64,000 nt of DNA from Donghicola tyrosinivorans. GTDB lineage: Bacteria; Pseudomonadota; Alphaproteobacteria; Rhodobacterales; Rhodobacteraceae. The DNA lies in contig NZ_PVTQ01000004.1 in assembly GCF_003003355.1 (NCBI RefSeq), positions 62,001 to 126,000 of the forward strand, written 5' to 3'. Below, piece after piece: positions 34,507 to 43,067 of this stretch. The stretch's first letter is position 1; every line of letters starts with the position of its first letter. Below the pieces are notes generated by a model. That model saw nothing but the letters and a program-made list of their open reading frames with translations. It searched no databases and was not told the DNA's origin. The position numbers and the translations under genes were made by a program.

Positions 34507-34568
34507 GGTGCGCTGCCCTATGCGGCGCACCCTTTGACCCAACAGACGCCCGCGGCCACGGTCGCGGG
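34507..34568 (+). other. Two hairpins between fdhB and fdhC
   Basis: GGTGCGC/GCGCACC (34507-34531) and CCCGCG/CGCGGG (34549-34568) form stems in the 104-bp gap between fdhB and fdhC. Neither is followed by a T-run, so they are more likely to be RNA-stabilising or partial attenuating structures than full terminators. Such elements can set different amounts of catalytic and membrane subunits. Confidence 0.5.
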
Positions 34569-34598
34569 TATCCCTTCTGAAATCGGGGGCATTCAGAA

Positions 34599-35837
34599 AT
34601 GACGCGGCTGACCGTCAAACTTCTCGGCATGATTTTAGCGCTGGTTCTGTCCATCGGGGCGGGGCAGGGCGCATGGGCGCAAGAGGCGCCCGCAGTGGAC
34701 CGCACGTCCACAGGCGGGGCGCAGACCCTTGAGGATATCCTTCGCCGTCAGGACGGGCTGAAGGTGGATGATAGCTTCCGCAGCGACAACATCGGCGATC
34801 CGGCGAATGTGGCGGGTGAGAACGGCTCGCTCGGGACACTGGGCGGTGTATCGGATTCCGAACTCTGGCGGGCTTACCGCTATGGTGAGTTGGACCAATT
34901 GGGGGATCTGCGCGTTTCGGCCAAAGGACCCGATGGTACGGGCGATGTCACGCAAGTGGTCATTCAGGACACGGGCATGGCGTGGCTAGAGTTTCGCAAA
35001 GGGCCGATGAAGGACTATGGTGGCTATCTGCTGCTGGGGACCATCGGCGTGCTGCTGCTGTTTTTTCTGTTCCGTGGCCGAATCCGCATCGATGGCGAGA
35101 AATCAGGCCGGACAATTGAACGCTTCCCCTCGATCGAGCGTTTTGCTCATTGGCTTCTGGCGGGTAGCTTCATGCTGCTGGCTGTGACGGGGCTGGTCCA
35201 GCTGTTCGGACGTTTCTTCCTGATCCCGTTGATCGGGCATGAGGCTTTTGCCCCCGCAGCCATCGCTGGAAAATGGGTGCATAACAACGTTTCGTGGGCG
35301 TTCATGCTGGGGCTGGTGATGGTGATCGTCTTCTGGATCGCGCACAACATCCCCAACAAGCACGATCTCAAGTGGTTCGCCGTGGCAGGGGGCCTGTTCA
35401 GCAAGAACGTCCACCCGCCTGCAAAAAAGTTCAACGCGGGTCAGAAAGTGATCTTCTGGGGCGTTGTGGTGCTGGGGATTTCGATCTCGGTCTCGGGACT
35501 GTCGCTGCTGTTCCCGTTCGAACTGCCGATGTTCGCCGCAACCTTTGCCCATCTGAACGATCTGGGTCTGCCGCAAATGCTGGGCTTTGGCGAGTTGCCC
35601 ACCTCGCTTCAACCGCACACCGAAATGCAGCTGGCACAGGCGTGGCACACGATCATCGCCTTTGTCTTTATGGCGATGATCATTGGCCATATCTACATCG
35701 GGACCGTTGGCATGGAAGGCGCCTTCGATGCGATTGGTAGCGGGCAGGTGGATGAGCAATGGGCCAAAGAGCACCACGGTCTGTGGTACGAAGAGGTCAC
35801 CGGCAAACCCGCCCATGATCATCATCCGGCTGAATAA
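34599..35837 (+). CDS. fdhC: Formate dehydrogenase cytochrome b (gamma) subunit
   Basis: A 412-residue membrane protein. A cleavable signal (~1-28, LALVLSIGAGQGAWAQ) precedes a periplasmic region of ~110 residues, a transmembrane helix (YLLLGTIGVLLLFFLF) and then the four-helix FDH cytochrome b core with His in helix ends (ERFAHWLLAGSF, FWIAHNIPNKHD, QAWHTIIAFVFMAMIIGHIY), which ligate two b haems. It anchors FdhAB and delivers electrons to ubiquinone. The N-terminal extension before the core is longer than in E. coli FdnI (217 residues) but is seen in the fdhC type. Confidence 0.93.
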   Translation: MTRLTVKLLGMILALVLSIGAGQGAWAQEAPAVDRTSTGGAQTLEDILRRQDGLKVDDSFRSDNIGDPANVAGENGSLGTLGGVSDSELWRAYRYGELDQLGDLRVSAKGPDGTGDVTQVVIQDTGMAWLEFRKGPMKDYGGYLLLGTIGVLLLFFLFRGRIRIDGEKSGRTIERFPSIERFAHWLLAGSFMLLAVTGLVQLFGRFFLIPLIGHEAFAPAAIAGKWVHNNVSWAFMLGLVMVIVFWIAHNIPNKHDLKWFAVAGGLFSKNVHPPAKKFNAGQKVIFWGVVVLGISISVSGLSLLFPFELPMFAATFAHLNDLGLPQMLGFGELPTSLQPHTEMQLAQAWHTIIAFVFMAMIIGHIYIGTVGMEGAFDAIGSGQVDEQWAKEHHGLWYEEVTGKPAHDHHPAE

Positions 35838-35855
35838 AGAAAGGACAGTGATCAG

Positions 35856-35981
35856 ATGAAAACAATGTTTCTGGCCTTTCTGGCAATTGTCGTAATCGCA
35901 ATCGGCGCCGATCAGGCACTGCATAGCGCGGGGTTCTCGATTGAAGAGGTTACATCCGCGCCGTCGGTTCGGTTAGACTAG
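35856..35981 (+). CDS. 41-residue membrane micro-protein at the end of the FDH operon
   Basis: A short reading frame starting 18 bp after fdhC with an AAGGACAG ribosome binding site. It encodes one hydrophobic helix (FLAFLAIVVIAIGADQAL) and a short polar tail ending SVRLD. It has the look of a single-pass accessory subunit like those attached to other respiratory complexes. It lies before the hairpin at 35965-35990. No family name is known to me; the assignment as a real gene rests on ribosome binding site, position and hydrophobic pattern. Confidence 0.65.
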   Translation: MKTMFLAFLAIVVIAIGADQALHSAGFSIEEVTSAPSVRLD

Positions 35982-35990
35982 ACCGAACCG
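35965..35990 (+). terminator. Hairpin closing the FDH operon
   Basis: CGGTTCGGT (35965-35973) pairs with ACCGAACCG (35982-35990), a perfect 9-bp stem spanning the stop codon of the 41-residue gene. There is no T-run afterwards, so it may only weaken transcription into the two-component genes that follow, allowing partial read-through. Confidence 0.55.
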
Positions 35991-36016
35991 CCCGCTTAGG
36001 GGTGAAAGCAAACGCG

Positions 36017-37384
36017 ATGACTATGGCTGACTCAAATGCGCAGCAGGGCCCCGCCAGCGGGGCCTCTCAGCATCATATCGACCGGGCGATCCGGCATGTC
36101 TCGATCCTTGTGGTCGATGACGAACCGGGGATGCGAAATTACCTGACGCGGACCCTTGAGCCGCGCTGTAAAAAGGTGATGGCTGCCGCCAGCGCCGAAG
36201 AGGCCAGCCAGCTGCTGGATGCCCACCACTTTGATCTGGTTCTGCTGGACAATGTGATGCCCGGCCAATCCGGTCTGGACTGGCTAGAGGAACAGCGCCG
36301 CGTGGGCCTTTTCGCCGAGGCGATCCTGATGACCGCCTATGCGGATCTGGAAACGGCGATCCATGCGATGCGGGTGGGGGCCTCGGACTTTGTACTTAAG
36401 CCCTTCCGGTCCAACCAGATCCTGAACGCGGTGAACCGCTGCATGGTGCAAAAGTACCTGCGGCGCGAGAATTTCTTGCTGAAGTACGAATTGCAGGCAG
36501 ACAGTCTGGCGGCCCGCGGGCGTTTGATCGGCACCTCGCCGGGGATCGAAAGCGTTCGCAAGACGCTGGAACGGGTTGCGCCCATGCCGACCCCTGTGAT
36601 GTTCACCGGCGCCAGCGGCACCGGTAAAGAGATCGCGGCCCGCACATTGCACGCCATGTCGGACCGCGCCAATGCGCCTTTTGTGCCGATCAACTGCGCC
36701 AGCGTTTCACCTGCGCGACTGTCGAAGGATTTGTTCGGGGATGCCTCGCAGGACGGGCTGTTGGTTCATGCCTCGGGTGGCACGCTGTTTCTGGATGAGG
36801 TGGCCGAACTGCCCCTGCCCATGCAGGCTGAACTGCTGCGCGTGATCGAGGATGGCCGTCTTCGCCCCGAAGGGTCAGAGCGTGAGATGCCCCTGAACCT
36901 GCGCTTTGTCTTTGCCACCAACGCCGATCTTGGCGCTGCTATGTCGGCGGGCACCTTCCGGCAGGACCTTTATCACCGGATCAATGTGGTCAATATTCAC
37001 ATGCCCCGCTTGCGCGACCGTGTGGGGGATATTCCTGAATTGGCAGAATTGTTCATGGGTAAATTCTCGCGCCAGTTGGGGGTCGAGCCTTTGGCCCTGA
37101 CCGAGCAGGTCCTTCTGAGCCTTGCCCGCTATGACTGGACCGGCAACGTGCGTGAATTGAAGAACCTGATCGAACGGTCCCTGATCCTTGGAGAGTTCCC
37201 GCCGGAATTTGCGGGCCTGCCTGATGGTGAGGATAATGAGCCGGTGGAAAGCCTGCACGCGGTGGAACGGCGGCACATTCTGACGGTGCTGGAGGCGTGT
37301 GGCGGCAACCGTGCCGAGGCGGCCCGCCGTCTGGGTGTCAGCCGCAAGACCATCGACCGCAAGTGCAGCATGTGGAATGTCTGA
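36017..37384 (+). CDS. NtrC-type response regulator lacking the sigma-54 GAFTGA loop
   Basis: About 455 residues. Receiver domain: ILVVDDEPGMRNYL, phosphoacceptor LLDNVMPG, and conserved Lys in LKPF. AAA+ domain: Walker A GASGTGKEIAA, Walker B GGTLFLDEVAELPL, and RVGDIPELAELF. The C-terminus is a Fis-type helix-turn-helix (RAEAARRLGVSRKTIDRK). Between LSKDLFG and GGTLFLDE only ~14 residues remain (starting DASQDGLL), where sigma-54 activators have the GAFTGA loop and ~25 residues. Regulators without it, such as Rhodobacter capsulatus NtrC and HupR, work with the housekeeping polymerase. Being beside the FDH operon and a Cache-domain kinase, it may control FDH genes. Start at ATG 36017 is chosen; GTG 36002 is an alternative. 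Confidence 0.9.
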   Translation: MTMADSNAQQGPASGASQHHIDRAIRHVSILVVDDEPGMRNYLTRTLEPRCKKVMAAASAEEASQLLDAHHFDLVLLDNVMPGQSGLDWLEEQRRVGLFAEAILMTAYADLETAIHAMRVGASDFVLKPFRSNQILNAVNRCMVQKYLRRENFLLKYELQADSLAARGRLIGTSPGIESVRKTLERVAPMPTPVMFTGASGTGKEIAARTLHAMSDRANAPFVPINCASVSPARLSKDLFGDASQDGLLVHASGGTLFLDEVAELPLPMQAELLRVIEDGRLRPEGSEREMPLNLRFVFATNADLGAAMSAGTFRQDLYHRINVVNIHMPRLRDRVGDIPELAELFMGKFSRQLGVEPLALTEQVLLSLARYDWTGNVRELKNLIERSLILGEFPPEFAGLPDGEDNEPVESLHAVERRHILTVLEACGGNRAEAARRLGVSRKTIDRKCSMWNV

Positions 37385-39383
37385 GGCACCGCGTACTCCG
37401 GTCAATCCGCGCAACACGGTTCGCCTGCGCCTGCTGATCATCGCGCTTTTGCCGATCCTGATCCTGTTGCCGCTGTTTCTGGCGACCACGGTGACCAACT
37501 GGAAAGAGCAGCTGAATCAGGTACTGACCGCCAAAGTCAGCAATGAACTGACCGTCGCTCGCCAACACCTGAACGGGCTGACCGAGCGGCGCAGTGCGGC
37601 AATTTCAGCGCTGGCGCGCTCGGCCGAGTTTCGCAAGTTGATGAACGATACCGCCGTGCTGTCCAACTATCTGGAAGGGCAGCGCATCCGGTTGGGGTTC
37701 GACTTTCTGTACTACGTGACGCCATACGGGAATGTGGTTCAGGGGGGCTCGTACATGGCGCTACCCGATCAGCGGAATTGGCCGGTGGTGAATGCGGCGC
37801 TGAACGGGCAAATGCGGGCGGCGATCGATGTAATGAACCAACGTGATATGCTGGCGCTGTCGCCTGCGATGGCGTCCCGTGCGGCGGTGGAACTGATCCC
37901 GACCCAAGGGGCTGCGCCCTCAACCCGCACCGAAGAGACCCGAGGCATGGTGGTTCACGCGGCAGCGCCTGCGCCCGGTGGGGCCGTGGTGGGCGGGCTG
38001 CTGTTGAACCGCAACCTTGGTTTCATCGATGAGATCAACGATCTGGTCTACCCCGAGGGCAGCCTGACCGGCGGCGGCCTTGGCACGGCGACCCTGTTTC
38101 TGGATGACGTGCGGGTCAGCACCAACGTGCGCCTCTTTGAGGGGGTGCGCGCCATCGGCACCCGCGTGTCGGAAGAGGTGCGCGACAAAGTGCTGGATGG
38201 TGGCAGCGTCTGGACCGCCCGCGCCTTTGTGGTGAACGACTGGTACATCTCGGCCTATGAGCCGATCACGGACAGTTTTGGTCGGCGCATCGGGATGCTC
38301 TATGTAGGGTTTCTGGAAGAGCCTTTCCGCAAGGCCGAACAGCGCACCCATATGATCATCTGGGCCAGCTTTCTGGTGGTGATTCTTGTCTCTGTGCCGG
38401 TTCTGCTGCGCTTTGCGCGGGGTATTTTCAAACCGCTGGAACGGATGAACCGTACCATTGCCCGCGTGGAAAGCGGCAATCTGGGCGCGCGGTCGGGGAT
38501 CGGCGGTCGGGACGATGAAATCTCGCGTCTTGCGGCCCATCTGGACAGCTTGCTGGACCAGATTCAGGAACGGGACCAGCGTCTGCGCACCCTGAACGAA
38601 GAACTGGAGAAACGCGTCGATGCCCGCACCCAAGACCTGCAAGAGGCGAACCGCCAGCTAGAGATCACCTCGCGCCAGTTGATCCTGTCGGAAAAGCTGG
38701 CCGCCGTGGGGGAACTGACTGCAGGTGTCGCTCATGAGATCAACAATCCGTTGGCGGTCATTCAGGGAAATCTGGATGTGATCTCTGACGAACTTGGCCC
38801 GAACGCCAAGCCCTTCGCGACCGAGTTCAGCCTGATCCAAGAGCAGATACAGGCGATCAGCCTTTTGGTGACCAAGCTGCTGAAATTCACGCGGCCGGAA
38901 GAATTCGATGCCCCCGAACACGGGCTTGTGCCGGATGCGGTGGTCCGTGCGACCTTGCCGCTGGTCCAACATGTGATGGCCCGCGCGGGCGTTGAGGTTG
39001 TGTTGGACCTACAGGCGGGCGGCGAGGTCGCGATGAACGAGACCGAGTTGCAGCAGGTGGTGGTGAACCTCATGGTGAACGCCGCGCAGGCGATGCCGGA
39101 TGGCGGCCATCTGTATCTGCGCAGCTACATGGATGAAGGATGGGCGCGCCCCCTGGTGGTGCTTGAGGTGCGCGATACCGGCAAGGGCATGTCGGGCGAT
39201 GTGCAAAAGCAAATCTTTGAGCCCTTCTTCACCACCAAGAAAAGCGAAGGGACCGGGCTGGGGCTATCGATCACCCGTGATCTGGTGCGCCGTGTTGGTG
39301 GCAGTATTCATGTAGAAAGCGTTGAAGGGCAGGGCACGATCTTTACCCTGCGCCTGCCTGTTATGGATGAGGTAGCACCGTAA
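37377..39383 (+). CDS. Cache-domain sensor histidine kinase, partner of the NtrC-type regulator
   Basis: A 668-residue membrane kinase. TM1 (~18-40, LLIIALLPILILLPLFLA) and TM2 (~335-355, FLVVILVSVPVLLRFA) bracket a ~290-residue periplasmic Cache-type sensor with WTARAFVVNDWYISAYEPI and GMLYVGFLEEPF. A HAMP domain, coiled coil, HisKA (AVGELTAGVAHEINNPLAVI, phosphoacceptor His) and HATPase (NLMVNAAQAMPDGG, DTGKGMSGDV, GTGLGLSIT) follow. Cache domains of this kind bind small carboxylates or amines, so formate or a related compound is a reasonable but untested ligand. The start codon overlaps the regulator stop by 8 bases, so they are translated together. Its end overlaps the convergent hybrid kinase by 23 bp. 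Confidence 0.9.
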   Translation: MSEAPRTPVNPRNTVRLRLLIIALLPILILLPLFLATTVTNWKEQLNQVLTAKVSNELTVARQHLNGLTERRSAAISALARSAEFRKLMNDTAVLSNYLEGQRIRLGFDFLYYVTPYGNVVQGGSYMALPDQRNWPVVNAALNGQMRAAIDVMNQRDMLALSPAMASRAAVELIPTQGAAPSTRTEETRGMVVHAAAPAPGGAVVGGLLLNRNLGFIDEINDLVYPEGSLTGGGLGTATLFLDDVRVSTNVRLFEGVRAIGTRVSEEVRDKVLDGGSVWTARAFVVNDWYISAYEPITDSFGRRIGMLYVGFLEEPFRKAEQRTHMIIWASFLVVILVSVPVLLRFARGIFKPLERMNRTIARVESGNLGARSGIGGRDDEISRLAAHLDSLLDQIQERDQRLRTLNEELEKRVDARTQDLQEANRQLEITSRQLILSEKLAAVGELTAGVAHEINNPLAVIQGNLDVISDELGPNAKPFATEFSLIQEQIQAISLLVTKLLKFTRPEEFDAPEHGLVPDAVVRATLPLVQHVMARAGVEVVLDLQAGGEVAMNETELQQVVVNLMVNAAQAMPDGGHLYLRSYMDEGWARPLVVLEVRDTGKGMSGDVQKQIFEPFFTTKKSEGTGLGLSITRDLVRRVGGSIHVESVEGQGTIFTLRLPVMDEVAP

Positions 39384-41652
39384 GGCGGCGCTGATAGTAG
39401 GCGGCCAGCGTGTCCGAGATGCAGTTCTGTACATCGGCCCCCTTGAAGGGTTTGCCCACATGTCCGTCAAAGCCTGCGGCTTTGTACTGGGTGATTTGCT
39501 TCTCCAGAACATTGGCCGAGATCGCAATGACCGGTGGGCGCGGACGGCCTGTCTTGCCAGACATGGTGTTGATGGCTTGCAGAGCTTGCACGCCGTCCAT
39601 CTCAGGCATGTTGATGTCCAGCAGGACAACGTCCCAGCGCTGTTCGGGGAACCGCTCGACAGCCTCACGGCCATTTGCGACCAGCACCGTTTCTGCACCT
39701 GCGCGTTTCAAGAGGCTACCCAGAACCAGACGGTTGGTGGCGTTGTCATCGGCGGCCAGAATGCGCAGACCCTTGATTGAGCTGTTTGAGGGCTTCAGCG
39801 CAGGCGGGGCGGGGCTGTGAACCGTCTTGTTGCGGCAGGCCCGTTCGGCACTGGCACGAAAGGTGTCGTCGCTGATGTGAGTCTGCTCGCACTCTTCTAG
39901 GGGCAGCAAGAGGGTGATGCGGGTGCCGATGCCTTTGCGGCTGCTGACATCAATTCGGCCTGCCATCATGTCGATCAGGCGGCGCACAATGGCCATCCCC
40001 AGACCGGTGCCGCCATAGCGGCGGGTGATCGCCCCATCGGCCTGCTCGAAATCCTCGAACATACGCTCGGTCTGTTCGCGGCTCATGCCGATGCCGGTGT
40101 CCGAAACCTCGATCTGCATCGCCTTGCCCGAGATGTTGCTGAGCGACACGTTGATCGAGCCCTCTTCGGTAAACTTGGTCGCATTGCTGAGCAGGTTGTT
40201 CAGCACCTGCATGATCCGCATGGGATCGCCGATCCGCATCGGGCCGGCTTCTTGAGGAATGCGGACATGCAGGGAGACGTTCTTCGCCTCGGCCGCAATC
40301 TGATGCAGGGTGCAGGCACGGCGGACGATTTCCGCGGGCGAGAAGGGCTCTGGCTGGATCTCCATCTTGCCTGCCTCGATCTTGGACAGGTCCAGAATGT
40401 CGTTCAGGATGTTCAACAGAACGTCACCGGACGAACGGATCACCTCCACCATCTTGCGATGCTCGCGCGAGGTCAGTTCATGGGACAGGACCTCGGCCAT
40501 CCCCAGCACACCGTTTAGGGGTGTGCGGATTTCGTGGCTCATGTTGGCAAGGAACTGGGATTTGAGGCGGTTGACCTCTTCGGCCCGCTCCAGCGCCCGT
40601 TCAAAGGCGGTGTTGGCCTCTTTCAAAGGTGTGACATCGTGTAGGATGACGGCGTTGCCAAGAGGGGCGTCATCGTTGGCGATAGGCTTGTCGATCCGGA
40701 TGGCGGTGATCTGGAAATAGCGGTCAGCGATCTTGAAATGGCTGCCGGGTTCGTGGCGCCCTTGAATGGCTTCGCGCAGTTCCGGCCATTCGCGCAGGTT
40801 GGTAATGCCCTGTCGTCCGGCCGCCCGCGCCAGTTCATGAAAAGCGCTGTTGCTGACCGAGATATTGCACTGGGTGTCGACCACTAGCTTGGGCCGTTCC
40901 GAGTTGTGAAAGACGTAGTGCTTGGCCACCGTGGTCACATCGAACACGCGGTTCGACACGATCATCAGCGCCAGAATGATCATCACGGCGGCAAAGAGGA
41001 ACGGTGTCGGGTCAAATCCGAGGAACGTCACGCCAAAGGCCACATAGGCGATGTTTCCCGCCGATGGCAGCAATGTGATCAGCACAAGGGCCGTGAAAAA
41101 GCCCCGATAGGCCTCATGGCATTTTGCCCATCCCATCAGGGCAATCACAAAGCCGGCGGTCATGAAGGCATAGAGATATGCTGAGGCCACGTAAAACAGC
41201 GGGCCGTGGTGGTATTCCACAAGGGTCGTCTCGCCGACTTTGAACTCATGGCTTTCGGCCAGATAAAAGTGGTGATGGAATTCGTTAGTGACCGCCATTG
41301 CCATGATGATCGCGGGCGCAACCAGCAAAGCCAGAAGGCGCAAAAGCCCGATGGGCGCGTTGCGTGACCGCGAGTAGTCGTAAAGGAAAAACGCCCATGT
41401 GGTCGGAAGCAGGGCAATGAAGAAGTAGGCGGTCTCGGCCCAAGTCATTTTGCACATCGGGTCGGAGGTCAGCAGTTCCAGCAACACCAGCGCCAGCCAG
41501 CCTTCGATCGCAACGAAGCCGATGATGAAATAGAGCCGCCCGAAAAAGTTTTTCCGGATTACGGTTAGTGCAACGATGAAGACGCCAAGAGCGACCAGAA
41601 AGGCCAGACTACTTTGCGGGCCGATCGGGTCAAAGGCGAAGCAATTGATCAT
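39361..41652 (-). CDS. Hybrid histidine kinase with 7TM N-terminal sensor and receiver domain
   Basis: A 763-residue hybrid kinase. The first ~230 residues hold seven hydrophobic helices of the histidine kinase 7TM type. A PAS-like domain follows (~235-345), then HisKA (FLANMSHEIRTPLNGVLGMA), HATPase (NNLLSNATKFTEEG, DTGIGMSREQ, RYGGTGLGMAIVR) and a C-terminal receiver (RILAADDNATNRL, phosphoacceptor LLDINMPEMDG). The ATG at 41652 has a GGAGCGGG ribosome binding site; the frame stays open far upstream without similarity. No output regulator or Hpt protein is nearby. Its signal is unknown; position next to opgC may be incidental. Confidence 0.9.
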   Translation of the reverse strand: MINCFAFDPIGPQSSLAFLVALGVFIVALTVIRKNFFGRLYFIIGFVAIEGWLALVLLELLTSDPMCKMTWAETAYFFIALLPTTWAFFLYDYSRSRNAPIGLLRLLALLVAPAIIMAMAVTNEFHHHFYLAESHEFKVGETTLVEYHHGPLFYVASAYLYAFMTAGFVIALMGWAKCHEAYRGFFTALVLITLLPSAGNIAYVAFGVTFLGFDPTPFLFAAVMIILALMIVSNRVFDVTTVAKHYVFHNSERPKLVVDTQCNISVSNSAFHELARAAGRQGITNLREWPELREAIQGRHEPGSHFKIADRYFQITAIRIDKPIANDDAPLGNAVILHDVTPLKEANTAFERALERAEEVNRLKSQFLANMSHEIRTPLNGVLGMAEVLSHELTSREHRKMVEVIRSSGDVLLNILNDILDLSKIEAGKMEIQPEPFSPAEIVRRACTLHQIAAEAKNVSLHVRIPQEAGPMRIGDPMRIMQVLNNLLSNATKFTEEGSINVSLSNISGKAMQIEVSDTGIGMSREQTERMFEDFEQADGAITRRYGGTGLGMAIVRRLIDMMAGRIDVSSRKGIGTRITLLLPLEECEQTHISDDTFRASAERACRNKTVHSPAPPALKPSNSSIKGLRILAADDNATNRLVLGSLLKRAGAETVLVANGREAVERFPEQRWDVVLLDINMPEMDGVQALQAINTMSGKTGRPRPPVIAISANVLEKQITQYKAAGFDGHVGKPFKGADVQNCISDTLAAYYQRRLTVLPHP

Positions 41653-41810
41653 GTGTGAACCCGCTCCGAAACAAAACCGTCCTGCGCTTTGGGGCGTCAG
41701 GACGGGATCGTTTTCGCAGAAATTCACGGAAAAATTGAGGTGGACATCCGGCCTGCGGGGTCTGCAATTCGATAACCTTACACACCAAGGTATGGGGTGG
41801 GGGCAGTCGA

Positions 41811-43067
41811 TTAGAGGCCTTGGCTTCGTTTGGGCAGGTCCGGATTTGCCGGATTCGCTGCGGGATCGGCCTCGGTCACGACAATGCTGTGCACCCGCTT
41901 TTTGGACGATGCTTCGGCCAGATAGGCGATGGTGATCATCATCGCGATTCCTGCGGCGGGCAGCAGCCACGGCAGGGCAGGGTGATCAACGCCTGCCATC
42001 AGCACTTGGAACGCCAGCGACAGCAGGGTGCCACCCGAAAACACCAGCAGACCCTGACGGCCCATCATGCGGAACGGGCCGGCAATAGCGCTGCCAGCGG
42101 CGCGGGTGACGCCTTCGAAATAGGACAGCACATAGACCAGGGCCATCACGTGCAGCAGGCGGGGCAGGGCCACGAAGGTCTTGTCATGCGAGATAATGTG
42201 GAACGGCACGCCGTTGCGGCCCAGATAGGCCAGCCCATTGTTCAAAAGGGACGCAAGGGGCGGGATCTTCATCCATAGCAGCACAAACACCAGATAGCCT
42301 GCGGTTAGATAGAGCAGGGGTTTGGACTTGGGCACCAAGCGTTCGCCTTGACGCATTTTCACGCCGATCAGCAGGCCTACGGTAAAGATCAACTGCCAAG
42401 CGAACGGGTTGAAGAACCAACCGCCTGGATTGGGGAAGTTCGGAAAGTTCAGCCGGAAGACGCCAGCCACGAACCACACCGCGACCGAGGCCAGCATGAC
42501 CAGCGCGGGGCGGCGCAGGGCACCATAGATCATCAGAGGGCCGACCAGCAGCAGGGTCGTATAGGCGGGCAGGATGTTCACATAGCCAAGTTGGTGACCA
42601 AGCATTGGAATGCCTGCAAGTGCTTCGCCTGTGTTCAGGAAAACCTGCTTGAGGTTAATCTGGGTCAGCAGTTGGGGCAGGCCGAAGTAGCTTGCGCCAA
42701 GGGCAAAGATCGCGATCGCCCAAGCGGTCAGGAACAATTGCACTAGATAAAGCGTCCACGCCCGCGCCCACATGGGGCGCACACCGGCCCAGAGGCCGCC
42801 GGAGGCAACAGACTTGTTCGTCAGGCGCGAGGAATAGGCCAGACCGGCAGCGGTTCCGGAAAGGACGAAAAAGCCCTCGGCCGCGTCAGAGAAACCGAAG
42901 TTGCGGTTGGTGAACCCTTCGAACGGGTTGCCGGGCACGTGGTTGATAAAGATCATCACCAGCGCCAGACCGCGCAGCGCATCCAGACGGGGATCACGGA
43001 CGGACTTTGTCTGTACACTTCCGCCAGTGTTGGGAAAGGGCACCAGCTTGGGATCAGGCTGCGGCAT
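41811..43067 (-). CDS. opgC: OpgC family membrane protein (glucan modification)
   Basis: A 418-residue polytopic membrane protein of the OpgC/acyltransferase-3 type. The N-terminal motif RDPRLDALRGLALVMIFINH is characteristic, followed by about ten hydrophobic helices. OpgC adds succinyl groups to osmoregulated periplasmic glucans. The start overlaps the end of opgH by 14 bases, and the order opgG-opgH-opgC on the minus strand supports the assignment. The ATG at 43067 was chosen because the conserved motif begins ~25 residues later. Confidence 0.88.
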   Translation of the reverse strand: MPQPDPKLVPFPNTGGSVQTKSVRDPRLDALRGLALVMIFINHVPGNPFEGFTNRNFGFSDAAEGFFVLSGTAAGLAYSSRLTNKSVASGGLWAGVRPMWARAWTLYLVQLFLTAWAIAIFALGASYFGLPQLLTQINLKQVFLNTGEALAGIPMLGHQLGYVNILPAYTTLLLVGPLMIYGALRRPALVMLASVAVWFVAGVFRLNFPNFPNPGGWFFNPFAWQLIFTVGLLIGVKMRQGERLVPKSKPLLYLTAGYLVFVLLWMKIPPLASLLNNGLAYLGRNGVPFHIISHDKTFVALPRLLHVMALVYVLSYFEGVTRAAGSAIAGPFRMMGRQGLLVFSGGTLLSLAFQVLMAGVDHPALPWLLPAAGIAMMITIAYLAEASSKKRVHSIVVTEADPAANPANPDLPKRSQGL

